From: Marinobacter salexigens
GTDB taxonomy: Bacteria; Pseudomonadota; Gammaproteobacteria; Pseudomonadales; Oleiphilaceae
Reading direction: 5' to 3'
NCBI RefSeq assembly: GCF_002806945.1
Contig: NZ_NIHC01000003.1
Span: forward strand, 248,001 to 312,000
Length of the DNA stretch: 64,000 bases
The notes below the pieces were generated by a model. The model worked only from the letters and a program-made list of their open reading frames with translations. It had not been told where the DNA came from and searched no databases. The position numbers were made by a program, and so were the translations under genes. Below are positions 45,705-53,806 of this stretch, one piece after another; the first letter of the stretch is position 1; every line of letters starts with the position of its first letter.

Positions 45705-47583
45705 GGCGTGTCGCCTGCGAGTTGTACCGGAACCTCAGGAACTTCTGGGCATTGCTCACAACCTGGAACGCGTCCTTGAGGTGGCTGCGCTCAAATGGCG
45801 ACAAGTCTTCCGGCCGCACGTTGTTGTCTGGCTCACCGCCAGCCTCAAGGGTCAGAGCCTGGTGGCGGATCCGTACAATAGAGATGAATTCCAGTGCGTC
45901 TCTCAGGTTGCTCAGATCATCCTCCATAATCAGCTTTGTTTTGCCGATGCCTTTCAAACGTTCGAAGGAGTTCTGTGCACGGGAACCGCAAGCCAAAGCG
46001 TGAATGCGGATCAGATCGGAGAGCGGTGCTGTACCCCGACGCTTCAGGTTAAAGGTTTTCTGGTGTTTACCGTCTTCTTCAAGCACAAAGGTGCGGAAGA
46101 AACCCAAAGGAGGTGTTCGGTTGAGGGCGTTGCGTGCCATCAGGGAAAGGAAAAGCTGGCTGTTACTGGCTTTTTCACTGATCAGGGCTTTGAGCTCTTC
46201 CGCAAACTCCGTGCGGCCGTAGATGCCGTCCAGATCAAAGAAGATATTACTGTTCAGCAGGGCTTCTGCCTTGGGGTTTTCAATCCAGTCGGTAAAGTAA
46301 CTGCGCCAAACCTTTAGTGGCTGACGCCATTTCGGGTTGGTGGCCATGATGTCACCGGTGCAGTAGGTGTAGCCACACTCGGCAAGGCCGTCAGATACAA
46401 ACTTCGCCAGCTCAAGAAAGTATGCATCGTGTTCTTCCGGCACAAAGCTGTCGCTCAGGATCATGGCGTTGTCCTGGTCTGTTACTACCAGTTGCTCGTC
46501 CCGGGCCATGGAGCCCAAAGCCATGAAACAGTAGGGAACAGGCGGTGGCCCCAGCTTTTCTTCACCCAGTTCCAGCAGGCGCTGGGTAAAGCTGCGGCCA
46601 ATACCGGCCATAGCACTGCCAATCATGTGAGAGTTGGCGTCTTCATTCACCATGCGCACAAAACTGTCCCGTACATCCCGGCTGATCTTTTTCAGGGCCT
46701 TTACATCTTGCTGATGGAAAATATTGCTCACCAGATACAGGCTGCTCTGGCTTTCGTATCGCACAATGTCGGCAAGGGCGATCACGCCCCGAACTTCATC
46801 ACCGTCTATGACGGGCAGATGATGCACGTTGTTGTGTAGCATGGTGAGCATGGCTTCAAACACATAGCTACTGGCTCGAATGGTAATCAGACCTGTGGTC
46901 ATAATTTCGCTGATTGGTGTTTCGGAAGGAAGCGCTTCTGTGACCGCCCGGGTGCGCAGATCCCGGTCGGTGATAATACCCACCAAGCGCTCCCTGTCGC
47001 AGGTGGCGCCGCACTCTTCGTCCATCAGCAACAGCGCCGACACGCCCTGATCTGTCATGATTCGCGCGGCTTCCTGCAGCCTCACTGTGGTAGGGGCAGA
47101 GACGGTTTCCCGGGAAATCAGGCGGTTAACGCGGGAAGTCATCAGCGCATTGGACTTTTCCCGGCGTGAGACGGCCGAGCGCAAGCGGCTGCGGTCTTCT
47201 ATCTCCACAAAGTCTGCAAAGTTCTCATCGTTTTCGAACAGGTGGTGAAAGATTTCCTTTGGTACGCAATAGAGCAGGCTGTCTTCCAGTGCCCGCGCCG
47301 GAAACCTTACTTGTCCCCGCATCAGCAAGCCAAACTGGCCAAAAATCTCGCCTTCACTTATGCGGTTATAAAGCTCGCCGGAGCGCCGGAAAATTTCTAC
47401 GGCGCCACTGCGCACGTAATACATGCGGGTACTGATTTGCCCGGTTTCCGTAATCTGGGTGCCTGCCCGCACATAGCTGATTTCAATGTTGGTGGTGAGC
47501 TCGTTAACCAGTTCCTCTGGCATCTCATCAAACGGGGCGTGCTGAATAAGATGGTTGCGAATGTCGATCAGTTCAGCCTGCAT
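45697..47583 (-). CDS. Cyclic nucleotide-binding/CBS/DUF294 nucleotidyltransferase-like protein
   Basis: A 628-residue regulator-like protein with four parts: a cNMP-binding domain (about 20-130, containing ISEGEIFGQFGLL), a CBS pair (about 160-290), a GlnD-like nucleotidyltransferase DUF294 (about 310-450, with FMALGSMARDEQLVVTDQDN holding the Gly-Ser and Asp-x-Asp motif), and a helical C-terminal domain. It probably senses a nucleotide and modifies a partner. It is translationally coupled to the exonuclease gene. ATG 47583 start. Confidence 0.9.
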   Translation of the reverse strand: MQAELIDIRNHLIQHAPFDEMPEELVNELTTNIEISYVRAGTQITETGQISTRMYYVRSGAVEIFRRSGELYNRISEGEIFGQFGLLMRGQVRFPARALEDSLLYCVPKEIFHHLFENDENFADFVEIEDRSRLRSAVSRREKSNALMTSRVNRLISRETVSAPTTVRLQEAARIMTDQGVSALLLMDEECGATCDRERLVGIITDRDLRTRAVTEALPSETPISEIMTTGLITIRASSYVFEAMLTMLHNNVHHLPVIDGDEVRGVIALADIVRYESQSSLYLVSNIFHQQDVKALKKISRDVRDSFVRMVNEDANSHMIGSAMAGIGRSFTQRLLELGEEKLGPPPVPYCFMALGSMARDEQLVVTDQDNAMILSDSFVPEEHDAYFLELAKFVSDGLAECGYTYCTGDIMATNPKWRQPLKVWRSYFTDWIENPKAEALLNSNIFFDLDGIYGRTEFAEELKALISEKASNSQLFLSLMARNALNRTPPLGFFRTFVLEEDGKHQKTFNLKRRGTAPLSDLIRIHALACGSRAQNSFERLKGIGKTKLIMEDDLSNLRDALEFISIVRIRHQALTLEAGGEPDNNVRPEDLSPFERSHLKDAFQVVSNAQKFLRFRYNSQATRHV

Positions 47584-47753
47584 GCTGTCTCCCGAGTGGA
47601 ATTTGGTAGCTCGTGGACAAAACTATAGCAGAAGCCGCCGGTAGAGCGATGGCGCTTGGCCTCAAAACCTGAAGCGATGCCACCCCGCTTCGCTATGACA
47701 GTGGGGTTTTACTAAGTGTTTGTCCTTAGAGTGCCTCCCAAAGCCGTATCAAT

Positions 47754-47767
47754 TTGACAAGGGTCAA
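47754..47767. promoter_or_regulatory. FNR/Anr-type box upstream of the porin
   Basis: TTGAC-AAGG-GTCAA is a perfect dyad of the FNR/Crp superfamily form (TTGAT-N4-ATCAA with C/G variants as in some Anr and Dnr sites). It is centred about 88 bases before the porin start. The perfect repeat extends one base on each side. Confidence 0.4.
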
Positions 47768-47848
47768 ACCAAAGCGGTTCAGATTGCCTACAGTTAGCTT
47801 ACTATCTTCGAGGTAATTTTTTAAGCCATTGATATTATGGAGAGTTTT

Positions 47849-48967
47849 ATGAAGCATCAGCGCAAACTATACTTGGCTATCGCTTTGATCAGCAGTGGCA
47901 TGGCGGCTGCATCGGCTTCCGCTAAAACCGTGGAAGTGCCCGATCTGGACATCGACACCTACGGTTGGGTGAATATGGCAGTTATGTACGGAGATACGGG
48001 CAATGGTTCCGAAACCTACATAGTGGACAACAAGTACGCTTCCAGCCGGTTTGGTGCAAAGATTAGTAAGGAAGTTGAGAACCTGGGTGTAAGGGTCGGT
48101 ACCCATCTTGAGTTTGAATACCAGCACAACGATTCAAGCAAAGTCACGCCGGACAACCGCTCAATAAGCGGTGAGCTTGAAGAGCGCCACATTAACCTGT
48201 TTGTTGCGGGTGATTTTGGACAGGTTTCTATTGGCCAGGGCTCTGGCGCTGCTGACGGGAATACCGAAATTGACTTGTCTGGCACCAAGGTGGCGGCTTT
48301 CTCTAACCTTGGGCTCATGGGTGGTTCATTGCCGTTTGTGGCAAAAGATGGCTCTGGCAATGACGTAAAACTCATTCAGGCCCTGCATAACCAGGACTTC
48401 GAACAGCGGTACGACCGTGTGCGTTATGACAGCCCCCGGATGGGTCCTGTAACGGTTTCGGTGAGTCAGGGCTATAAGAATAAAAAGGGTACGTCAGGAA
48501 GTGATGACGTCAGTGAACTGGCAGCGAAAGTAACCCTGCCATTGGCGGGTAAGCTGGTTGCCGGCATTGGTTACTCGCGTAAAGATGTCGGTGGCGCCGC
48601 AGACAAGGTCGAGGTTTATGGCGGGTCCGCTTCCTGGTTGCACACCAGTGGTTTCAACCTGACTGGCGTTTACTCCATGCAGGACGACAAAGCGCGCACC
48701 TCCTCAGACTTCTATATGGTGAAAACCGGCTACAAAACCGGCAATCATTCGGTTGCCATTCACCACGCTGTAGGTGAAGACCGCACTGAGTACACGCCTG
48801 CGCCTGTGACCGACAGCGAAGCCAAAGCTTATGGCATCAGCTATGTTTATACGCCGGCGAAGTGGCTGGATGTGTACGCGTCGTTCAACAACTACCAGTT
48901 GAGTGCAAAAGAGCGTAGCTACGATGACGTCAACATTGCCATGACCGGTGCACGCGTCAAGTTCTGA
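47849..48967 (+). CDS. Outer-membrane porin
   Basis: A 372-residue general porin-like protein. The signal peptide is residues 1-26 (LYLAIALISSGMAAASASAK). The mature part is rich in alternating polar/hydrophobic beta strands, opens with DIDTYGWVNMAVMYGD, and ends in the terminal aromatic residue of outer-membrane barrels (ARVKF). GGAG is six bases before ATG 47849; an in-frame ATG at 47837 is less likely. A FNR-like box lies upstream and a terminator downstream. Confidence 0.9.
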   Translation: MKHQRKLYLAIALISSGMAAASASAKTVEVPDLDIDTYGWVNMAVMYGDTGNGSETYIVDNKYASSRFGAKISKEVENLGVRVGTHLEFEYQHNDSSKVTPDNRSISGELEERHINLFVAGDFGQVSIGQGSGAADGNTEIDLSGTKVAAFSNLGLMGGSLPFVAKDGSGNDVKLIQALHNQDFEQRYDRVRYDSPRMGPVTVSVSQGYKNKKGTSGSDDVSELAAKVTLPLAGKLVAGIGYSRKDVGGAADKVEVYGGSASWLHTSGFNLTGVYSMQDDKARTSSDFYMVKTGYKTGNHSVAIHHAVGEDRTEYTPAPVTDSEAKAYGISYVYTPAKWLDVYASFNNYQLSAKERSYDDVNIAMTGARVKF

Positions 48968-49001
48968 CCCGTCATTACCGAATAAGCTCTCTCCAACCTT
49001 T

Positions 49002-49022
49002 GCCCCGCTCGCGGGGCTTTTT
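49002..49022 (+). terminator. Rho-independent terminator of porin gene
   Basis: GCCCCG (49002-49007), loop CTCG, CGGGGC (49012-49017), then TTTTT. Separates the porin from cobU. Confidence 0.82.
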
Positions 49023-49079
49023 GCTTTTCGGCAGGCTAGCCAGTTAGCATGCATGCCTGATCCCCGGAGATAAAATTAC

Positions 49080-49595
49080 ATGCATACATTGGTTCTTGGC
49101 GGTATCCGTTCCGGTAAAACCGCGCTTGCAGAGAGGCTGGCTTTCGATACAGGCCGCTCAGTGGTGTATCTGGCCACGGCCACCGCCGGGGACGACGAAA
49201 TGCGTGCGCGTATCCAACACCACCAGCAACAACGCCCGGCTGGGTGGGGGCTCGAGGAAGAGCCTCTGGCCCTTGCTCGGGTGCTTGCTCGCAGGGCAAC
49301 AAGCGGGCAGCCGCCTTGTATGCTGATCGATTGCATGAGCCTGTGGCTGAGTAATCTTTTGCACGCAGGGGAAGAGACCTTTGCCCGGGAGCGAGAAGCG
49401 TTTTTAGATCAGGTAAGGCTTTATCCCGGCGAGTTGGTGATCGTGAGCAACGAGGTTGGGCTGGGCACGATAGGGATGGACCCGCTCACCCGCCGCTTTG
49501 CGGATGAGTTGGGCTGGCTGAACCAGGCTTTGGCGGCAGTGAGCGACAAGGTGGTAATGAGCGTTGCCGGGCTGCCTATGGTGTTGAAGCCTTGA
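49080..49595 (+). CDS. cobU: Adenosylcobinamide kinase / guanylyltransferase
   Basis: CobU phosphorylates adenosylcobinamide and then forms adenosylcobinamide-GDP. The 171-residue protein has the P-loop GGIRSGKTALAE and LIDCMSLWLSNLL, VIVSNEVGLGTIGMDPLTRR blocks typical of the family. GGAG lies ten bases before the ATG. It converges with cobC, with 20 bases of overlap. It starts the B12 region. Confidence 0.95.
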   Translation: MHTLVLGGIRSGKTALAERLAFDTGRSVVYLATATAGDDEMRARIQHHQQQRPAGWGLEEEPLALARVLARRATSGQPPCMLIDCMSLWLSNLLHAGEETFAREREAFLDQVRLYPGELVIVSNEVGLGTIGMDPLTRRFADELGWLNQALAAVSDKVVMSVAGLPMVLKP

Positions 49596-50199
49596 GTGTT
49601 CCGTGGGCCACCAGGCACTGAAACCGCCCGTGGGATGAAGTGTTTACCTGTATTCTGCTTCGGCAGGCGTAGGGTGTGGCCAGCCCGGAGAAAGCATGCT
49701 CCAGTGGAATGTTCATAACTTCTGCAACGATCATCCTGATCACGCCGCCGTGGCAAACAATGAGTAGGTTCTGACCTGCAAGCTCTTGTTGCCAGTGGTG
49801 CCAGCTCTCAATAACCCGGTGGTTAAAATCCCCGGTTGGTTCGCCCCCCGGTGGTGTATTGGCAGCCGGGTTGGCCCAGAACTCATTGAGCCGTTCGCCA
49901 TCGCTGGCCATCACTTCCTCAGCGGTGCGCCCCTCCCACTCGCCAAAGTTTATTTCCCGCAAGCGTTCATCCGTGTGCAGGGGGATTTCGAAACGATCTG
50001 CCAGTTCCCGGGCAAAATGCACGCAGCGCAGCATGGGCGAGGACACTATCGCGTGCCAGTGGTCGGTTTCGCTGATTGCATCCCGCATTTGTTGCCAGCC
50101 GGTTTCGCTCAGCGGGTCGTCTTTGCTGCCGCGATACATAGGCCCGCCTTCCGGCTCGCCGTGGCGTATAAGATCAAACACGGTTGTGCTATCAGACAT
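49576..50199 (-). CDS. cobC: Histidine phosphatase, CobC-like (alpha-ribazole phosphatase)
   Basis: A 207-residue phosphoglycerate-mutase-like phosphatase. FDLIRHGEPEGG has the catalytic RHGE, SSPMLRCVHFARELA the second Arg, and CHGGVIRMIV the second His. CobC removes the 5'-phosphate from alpha-ribazole phosphate or adenosylcobalamin phosphate. The functional name rests on the neighbours cobT and cobU. It lies 18 bases downstream of cobT. Confidence 0.85.
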   Translation of the reverse strand: MSDSTTVFDLIRHGEPEGGPMYRGSKDDPLSETGWQQMRDAISETDHWHAIVSSPMLRCVHFARELADRFEIPLHTDERLREINFGEWEGRTAEEVMASDGERLNEFWANPAANTPPGGEPTGDFNHRVIESWHHWQQELAGQNLLIVCHGGVIRMIVAEVMNIPLEHAFSGLATPYACRSRIQVNTSSHGRFQCLVAHGTLKASTP

Positions 50200-50217
50200 G
50201 GTGCTGCCCTCAACTGA

Positions 50218-51285
50218 TTACTGTTCTCTATTGCTAATGCCTGCATCTTCAAAACTGGCCATCTTATTGTGTAGTTCACAAGCAATTCTAAGCAACGGAA
50301 TGGCCGCTGCTGCACCGCTACCCTCGCCGAGACGCATGCCCAGATCAAGCAAAGGCTCTGCTTCCAACTCGGCCAGAATGGCCTGATGTCCTGGTTCTGC
50401 CGAGCGGTGGGCGAACAGCAGCCAGGGGCGGATGTCGGGTTGTTGGCTTACCGCAATCAACGCAGCAACTGAGGCAATATAGCCGTCTACCAAAACCGGG
50501 ATGGATCGTGCTGCACAGCCGGCAAAGGCGCCTGCCAAGGCCGCAATCTCAAAGCCTCCAAAGGCCTTGAGTACGGCAACTGCATCCTGGCCGTCATCGT
50601 CATTGTCATGGCGCTGAATCGCCAGGATGATGACTTCTGCTTTGTGGCGCACGCCCGCAGCATCCAGACCGGTGCCGGGGCCGGTCAGTTTCATGGGGTT
50701 CTTGCTCATGAGCGAACTGGCGATAGCGGTTGCAGACGTTGTGTTGCCGATACCCATTTCGCCGCCGATAAACAACTGGCTGCCTTTGTCGGCTGCCCGC
50801 TGAGCTGCCGCATCACCGTGACTCAGGGCGGCGCAAAGCTGCTCCGTTGTCATGGCGTCGGTTTCGGCAAAGTTACGGGTACAGGGGGCAATGCGAGCAT
50901 CTACAATGCCGGGCAAGCCGATAGCAACATCTGCAACCGTGCCCAGGTTAACAACCTCCAGCTCCGCCTCCAGAGATTTGGCCAGCACGCTGATGGCTGC
51001 GCCGCCCGTGGCGAAGTTAGCTATCATTTGGGCAGTGACTGCCTGGGGGTAGGCTGAAATGCCTTCTTCGCAAATGCCATGATCACCTACAAATACGCTG
51101 ATCTGGATACGATCAATTGCGGGAGACTCTGTGCCCTGAAGCCCAGCCAGCTGAACGGCAACGTTTTCAAGCCGACCCAAAGAGCCGGCGGGCTTGGTCA
51201 GCACACTTTGGCGCTGGGCGGCCCGCTCAAAAAAGTGCGCGTCGGGTTGCTGGGGAGGGTTGGTCCAACTGCTGGGGAACGACAT
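50218..51285 (-). CDS. cobT: Nicotinate-nucleotide--dimethylbenzimidazole phosphoribosyltransferase
   Basis: CobT activates the lower ligand DMB to alpha-ribazole 5'-phosphate. The 355-residue protein has VFVGDHGICEEGISAYPQAV, GGEMGIGNTTSATAIAS and FGGFEIAALAGAF, all conserved in CobT. GGEMGIGNT is the phosphate-binding block. The start is ATG 51285. It is divergent from cbiB and forms an operon with cobC. Confidence 0.96.
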   Translation of the reverse strand: MSFPSSWTNPPQQPDAHFFERAAQRQSVLTKPAGSLGRLENVAVQLAGLQGTESPAIDRIQISVFVGDHGICEEGISAYPQAVTAQMIANFATGGAAISVLAKSLEAELEVVNLGTVADVAIGLPGIVDARIAPCTRNFAETDAMTTEQLCAALSHGDAAAQRAADKGSQLFIGGEMGIGNTTSATAIASSLMSKNPMKLTGPGTGLDAAGVRHKAEVIILAIQRHDNDDDGQDAVAVLKAFGGFEIAALAGAFAGCAARSIPVLVDGYIASVAALIAVSQQPDIRPWLLFAHRSAEPGHQAILAELEAEPLLDLGMRLGEGSGAAAAIPLLRIACELHNKMASFEDAGISNREQ

Positions 51286-51439
51286 TTCACTTACCTTCAG
51301 ACATCGAAAAGCCGTAACGCAAGCTGCGGTTACGGTGATCAGGGCTTGAGTTCAATAGAGTATGGAGCGAGATCATACTCCGACTGAATGGAATGAGGTA
51401 GGCTTGACGGCTTCATGTTCACACTGCCCGGGAACACCA

Positions 51440-52390
51440 GTGTTTCTATTTGCCCCTTTTATCGTATGTGTATTTGCCCTCGCCCTTGACTGCCTGATTG
51501 GCGAGCCGCGTCGCTGGCATCCGGTTGTCGGATTTGGGAACTTGGCTACTGCTGTGGAAAAGAAGTTGAATATGGCACCCGACAATCCCACGCGAAGCCT
51601 GTTGGCGGGCCTGTTTTCAGTATGCTTGCTGGTGGCGCCCATTTTGGGCGTCACCTTATGGGTTTCTACGGCTCTTGGTGGTGCCTTGCTGGTGCTGGCC
51701 CAAGCGCTAGCCCTTTGGCTGGCCATTTCACTGCGCGGGTTGGCAGAGCACGGCAGGGCCGTCGCTGAGCCGTTGCGGACAGGTGACCTTGAAAAAGCGC
51801 GTAATCAGGTAAGCCGAGTTGTAAGTCGCAAGGCCAGCGCCCTGAGCGAGCAGGGTGTGGCGGCTGCTGCAACCGAGTCCATGCTGGAGAATGGAGCCGA
51901 TGCTGTGTTTGCCAGTTTGTTCTGGTTTCTGGTTGCCGGTATTCCGGGTGTGATCATGCACCGAATGGTAAACACCCTCGACGCCATGTGGGGTTATCGT
52001 AACCCGCGGTTTCAGTATTTTGGCCGGGTTGCGGCACGTCTGGATGACATCATGGGCTGGGTGCCTGCCCGCCTGACGGCCTTTACCTACATGGTGCTAG
52101 GCAATCGCAAACTGGCCTGGTGGTGCTGGCACAATCAGGCGCCACAATGGGATAGCCCCAATGCCGGGCCGGTTATGGCTACGGGGGCAGGTGCACTGAA
52201 TGTTCGGCTTGGCGGGCCCTCACCCTATCCTTCCGGTGTTAAACATCGTCCGGTTCTGGGTGGTGCTCAGGATGCGAGCTATGCCAGTGTGGAGGCGGCG
52301 ATTACACTGGTGCAGCGGGGTGTCTGGCTCTGGCTTGGAGCGGTTCTGATGGCTACAGTACTTATATTTCTGGTGGCGTACTCATCATGA
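51440..52390 (+). CDS. cbiB: Adenosylcobinamide-phosphate synthase CbiB/CobD
   Basis: A roughly 316-residue membrane enzyme attaching (R)-1-aminopropan-2-ol phosphate to adenosylcobyric acid. LDCLIGEPRRWHPVVGFG, ESMLENGADAVFASLFWF and GPVMATGAGALNVRLGG are family blocks; five helices are visible. I placed the start at GTG 51440 (VFLFAPFIV), just before the first helix as in known proteins, with GGGAA upstream. An ATG at 51362 is in frame and would add 26 residues; the start remains uncertain. It overlaps the next gene by four bases. Confidence 0.9.
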   Translation: MFLFAPFIVCVFALALDCLIGEPRRWHPVVGFGNLATAVEKKLNMAPDNPTRSLLAGLFSVCLLVAPILGVTLWVSTALGGALLVLAQALALWLAISLRGLAEHGRAVAEPLRTGDLEKARNQVSRVVSRKASALSEQGVAAAATESMLENGADAVFASLFWFLVAGIPGVIMHRMVNTLDAMWGYRNPRFQYFGRVAARLDDIMGWVPARLTAFTYMVLGNRKLAWWCWHNQAPQWDSPNAGPVMATGAGALNVRLGGPSPYPSGVKHRPVLGGAQDASYASVEAAITLVQRGVWLWLGAVLMATVLIFLVAYSS

Positions 52391-53409
52391 TGCTGGAACA
52401 CGGCGGGCGCTTGAACAAAGCGGCAGAACTCTGGGGTATTCCCCGCTCGGAATGGCTGGATTTGTCCACCGGTATAAACCCGATTGGCTGGCCGGTACCT
52501 GAGATACCGCCGGAGGTTTGGCAACGGTTGCCGGAAGCCGATGATGGGCTTGAAGAGGTTATTCGCAGGTGGTCAGGAGTGCCCCCGGAAGCCGACTGTG
52601 TACCCGTGCCGGGCAGCCAGGCGGCAATTATGGCGCTACCGCGATTACGCAAACCCTGCCGTGTGGGTGTACCTGTACCGGGTTATCTCGAGCATGGACA
52701 TAGCTGGCGTGAGGCCGGCCATACGGTTATTCCTGTTGGGCCGGAGCAAACCGGCGGCGGGGCTTCAGGCTACGATGATCGTTGGCTGGACCAATTGGAT
52801 GTGCTGGTCTGGATCAACCCCAATAACCCCACCGGAGAAATCATCCCGCCGTCCACCCTGTTGCGCTGGCATCGGCAGCTGCAAAAACGGGGCGGGTGGC
52901 TGGTTGTTGATGAGGCGTTTATGGATGCTACGCCGGCATTCAGTTTGGCGTTCCGTGTCGGTTTACCAGGTTTGATTATTCTGCGTTCGCTGGGGAAGTT
53001 TTTTGGTTTGGCGGGCGTGCGGGCTGGAGTGGTGCTTTCGGATTCGGCAGTCGCAGAATCTTTAAAGAGGGTGCTCGGCCCCTGGTCACTTAGTGGGCCG
53101 GCTCGCTTTGTGATGCAGCGGGCGCTCAACGATACTGCATGGCAATGGCAAGCCCGCACTCGTCTGCAGCTTAGTGCTGCCAGATTGCGTGACCTATTGC
53201 TGTCAGCTGGGCTAACACTTGTGGGTGGTAGTGCGTTGTTCCAAACGGTGCGTGTTGAGTGTTCACAATCACTTGCGGAACGACTGGCCGCCCAGGCTGT
53301 GTTGGTGAGAGCCTTTACACAACCGGGAATGTTGAGGTTTGGTTTGGCAAACAGTGAAAGCGAGTGGGGCAGGCTCGAAACAGCGTTGGCCTGGAAGGCT
53401 TGTGATTAG
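52387..53409 (+). CDS. Threonine-phosphate decarboxylase-like aminotransferase (CobC/CobD)
   Basis: A 340-residue class I/II PLP enzyme of the type named CobC in Pseudomonas denitrificans and CobD in Salmonella; it supplies the aminopropanol phosphate linker. DLSTGINPIGWPVPE is the diagnostic N-terminus, NPNNPTGE binds PLP, DEAFMD and SLGKFFGLAGVRAG carry cofactor Asp and the lysine. Context beside cbiB supports this over histidinol-phosphate aminotransferase. It ends 45 bases before the riboswitch. Confidence 0.9.
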   Translation: MMLEHGGRLNKAAELWGIPRSEWLDLSTGINPIGWPVPEIPPEVWQRLPEADDGLEEVIRRWSGVPPEADCVPVPGSQAAIMALPRLRKPCRVGVPVPGYLEHGHSWREAGHTVIPVGPEQTGGGASGYDDRWLDQLDVLVWINPNNPTGEIIPPSTLLRWHRQLQKRGGWLVVDEAFMDATPAFSLAFRVGLPGLIILRSLGKFFGLAGVRAGVVLSDSAVAESLKRVLGPWSLSGPARFVMQRALNDTAWQWQARTRLQLSAARLRDLLLSAGLTLVGGSALFQTVRVECSQSLAERLAAQAVLVRAFTQPGMLRFGLANSESEWGRLETALAWKACD

Positions 53410-53453
53410 TCATTGACCAAACATTAACGCGTTGTTAGCCTTGCTGTGCGTTT

Positions 53454-53633
53454 GTAGGTGCTGTTGTTACGCAATCATCAACGAAACAACAGTGAAACGG
53501 GAAGCCGGTTAAAGTCCGGCACTGCCCCCGCAACGGTAAGTGAGTGATCGGCGAAGAAAGATGCCACTGTGCAATAGCATGGGAAGGTTTGCGCCGATCA
53601 TCATAAGCTCACAAGTCCGGAGACCGGCCTGCC
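53454..53633 (+). ncRNA. Cobalamin riboswitch (AdoCbl class)
   Basis: The conserved core is clear: GGGAAGCCGGTTAAAGTCC, then GGCACTGCCCCCGCAACGGT (the B12 box and neighbours), and at the 3' end GTCCGGAGACCGGCCTGCC, which closes the P1/P3 region. The domain precedes btuB by about 170 bases on the same strand. It is expected to shut btuB and the downstream uptake and synthesis genes when adenosylcobalamin is abundant. A weak TTGACC at 53413 could be the -35 element. The leader after it includes a second copy of ACCGGCCTG (53677), perhaps part of the expression platform. Confidence 0.95.
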
Positions 53634-53806
53634 AAACACACCGAACGCTGCGGAGGGCAGTTGCGGTGGGTAAACACCGGCCTGTCTTACGGAATTTTCC
53701 CACCCTTTGTTATGCCCCAGTCTGTTATTACCGGGCTTTTGCTTCCCTTTGCAGCACCAAATAACTAGCCATGCGGGTGCGCGTGGTGTGTCTGCGAGTG
53801 TATGTG

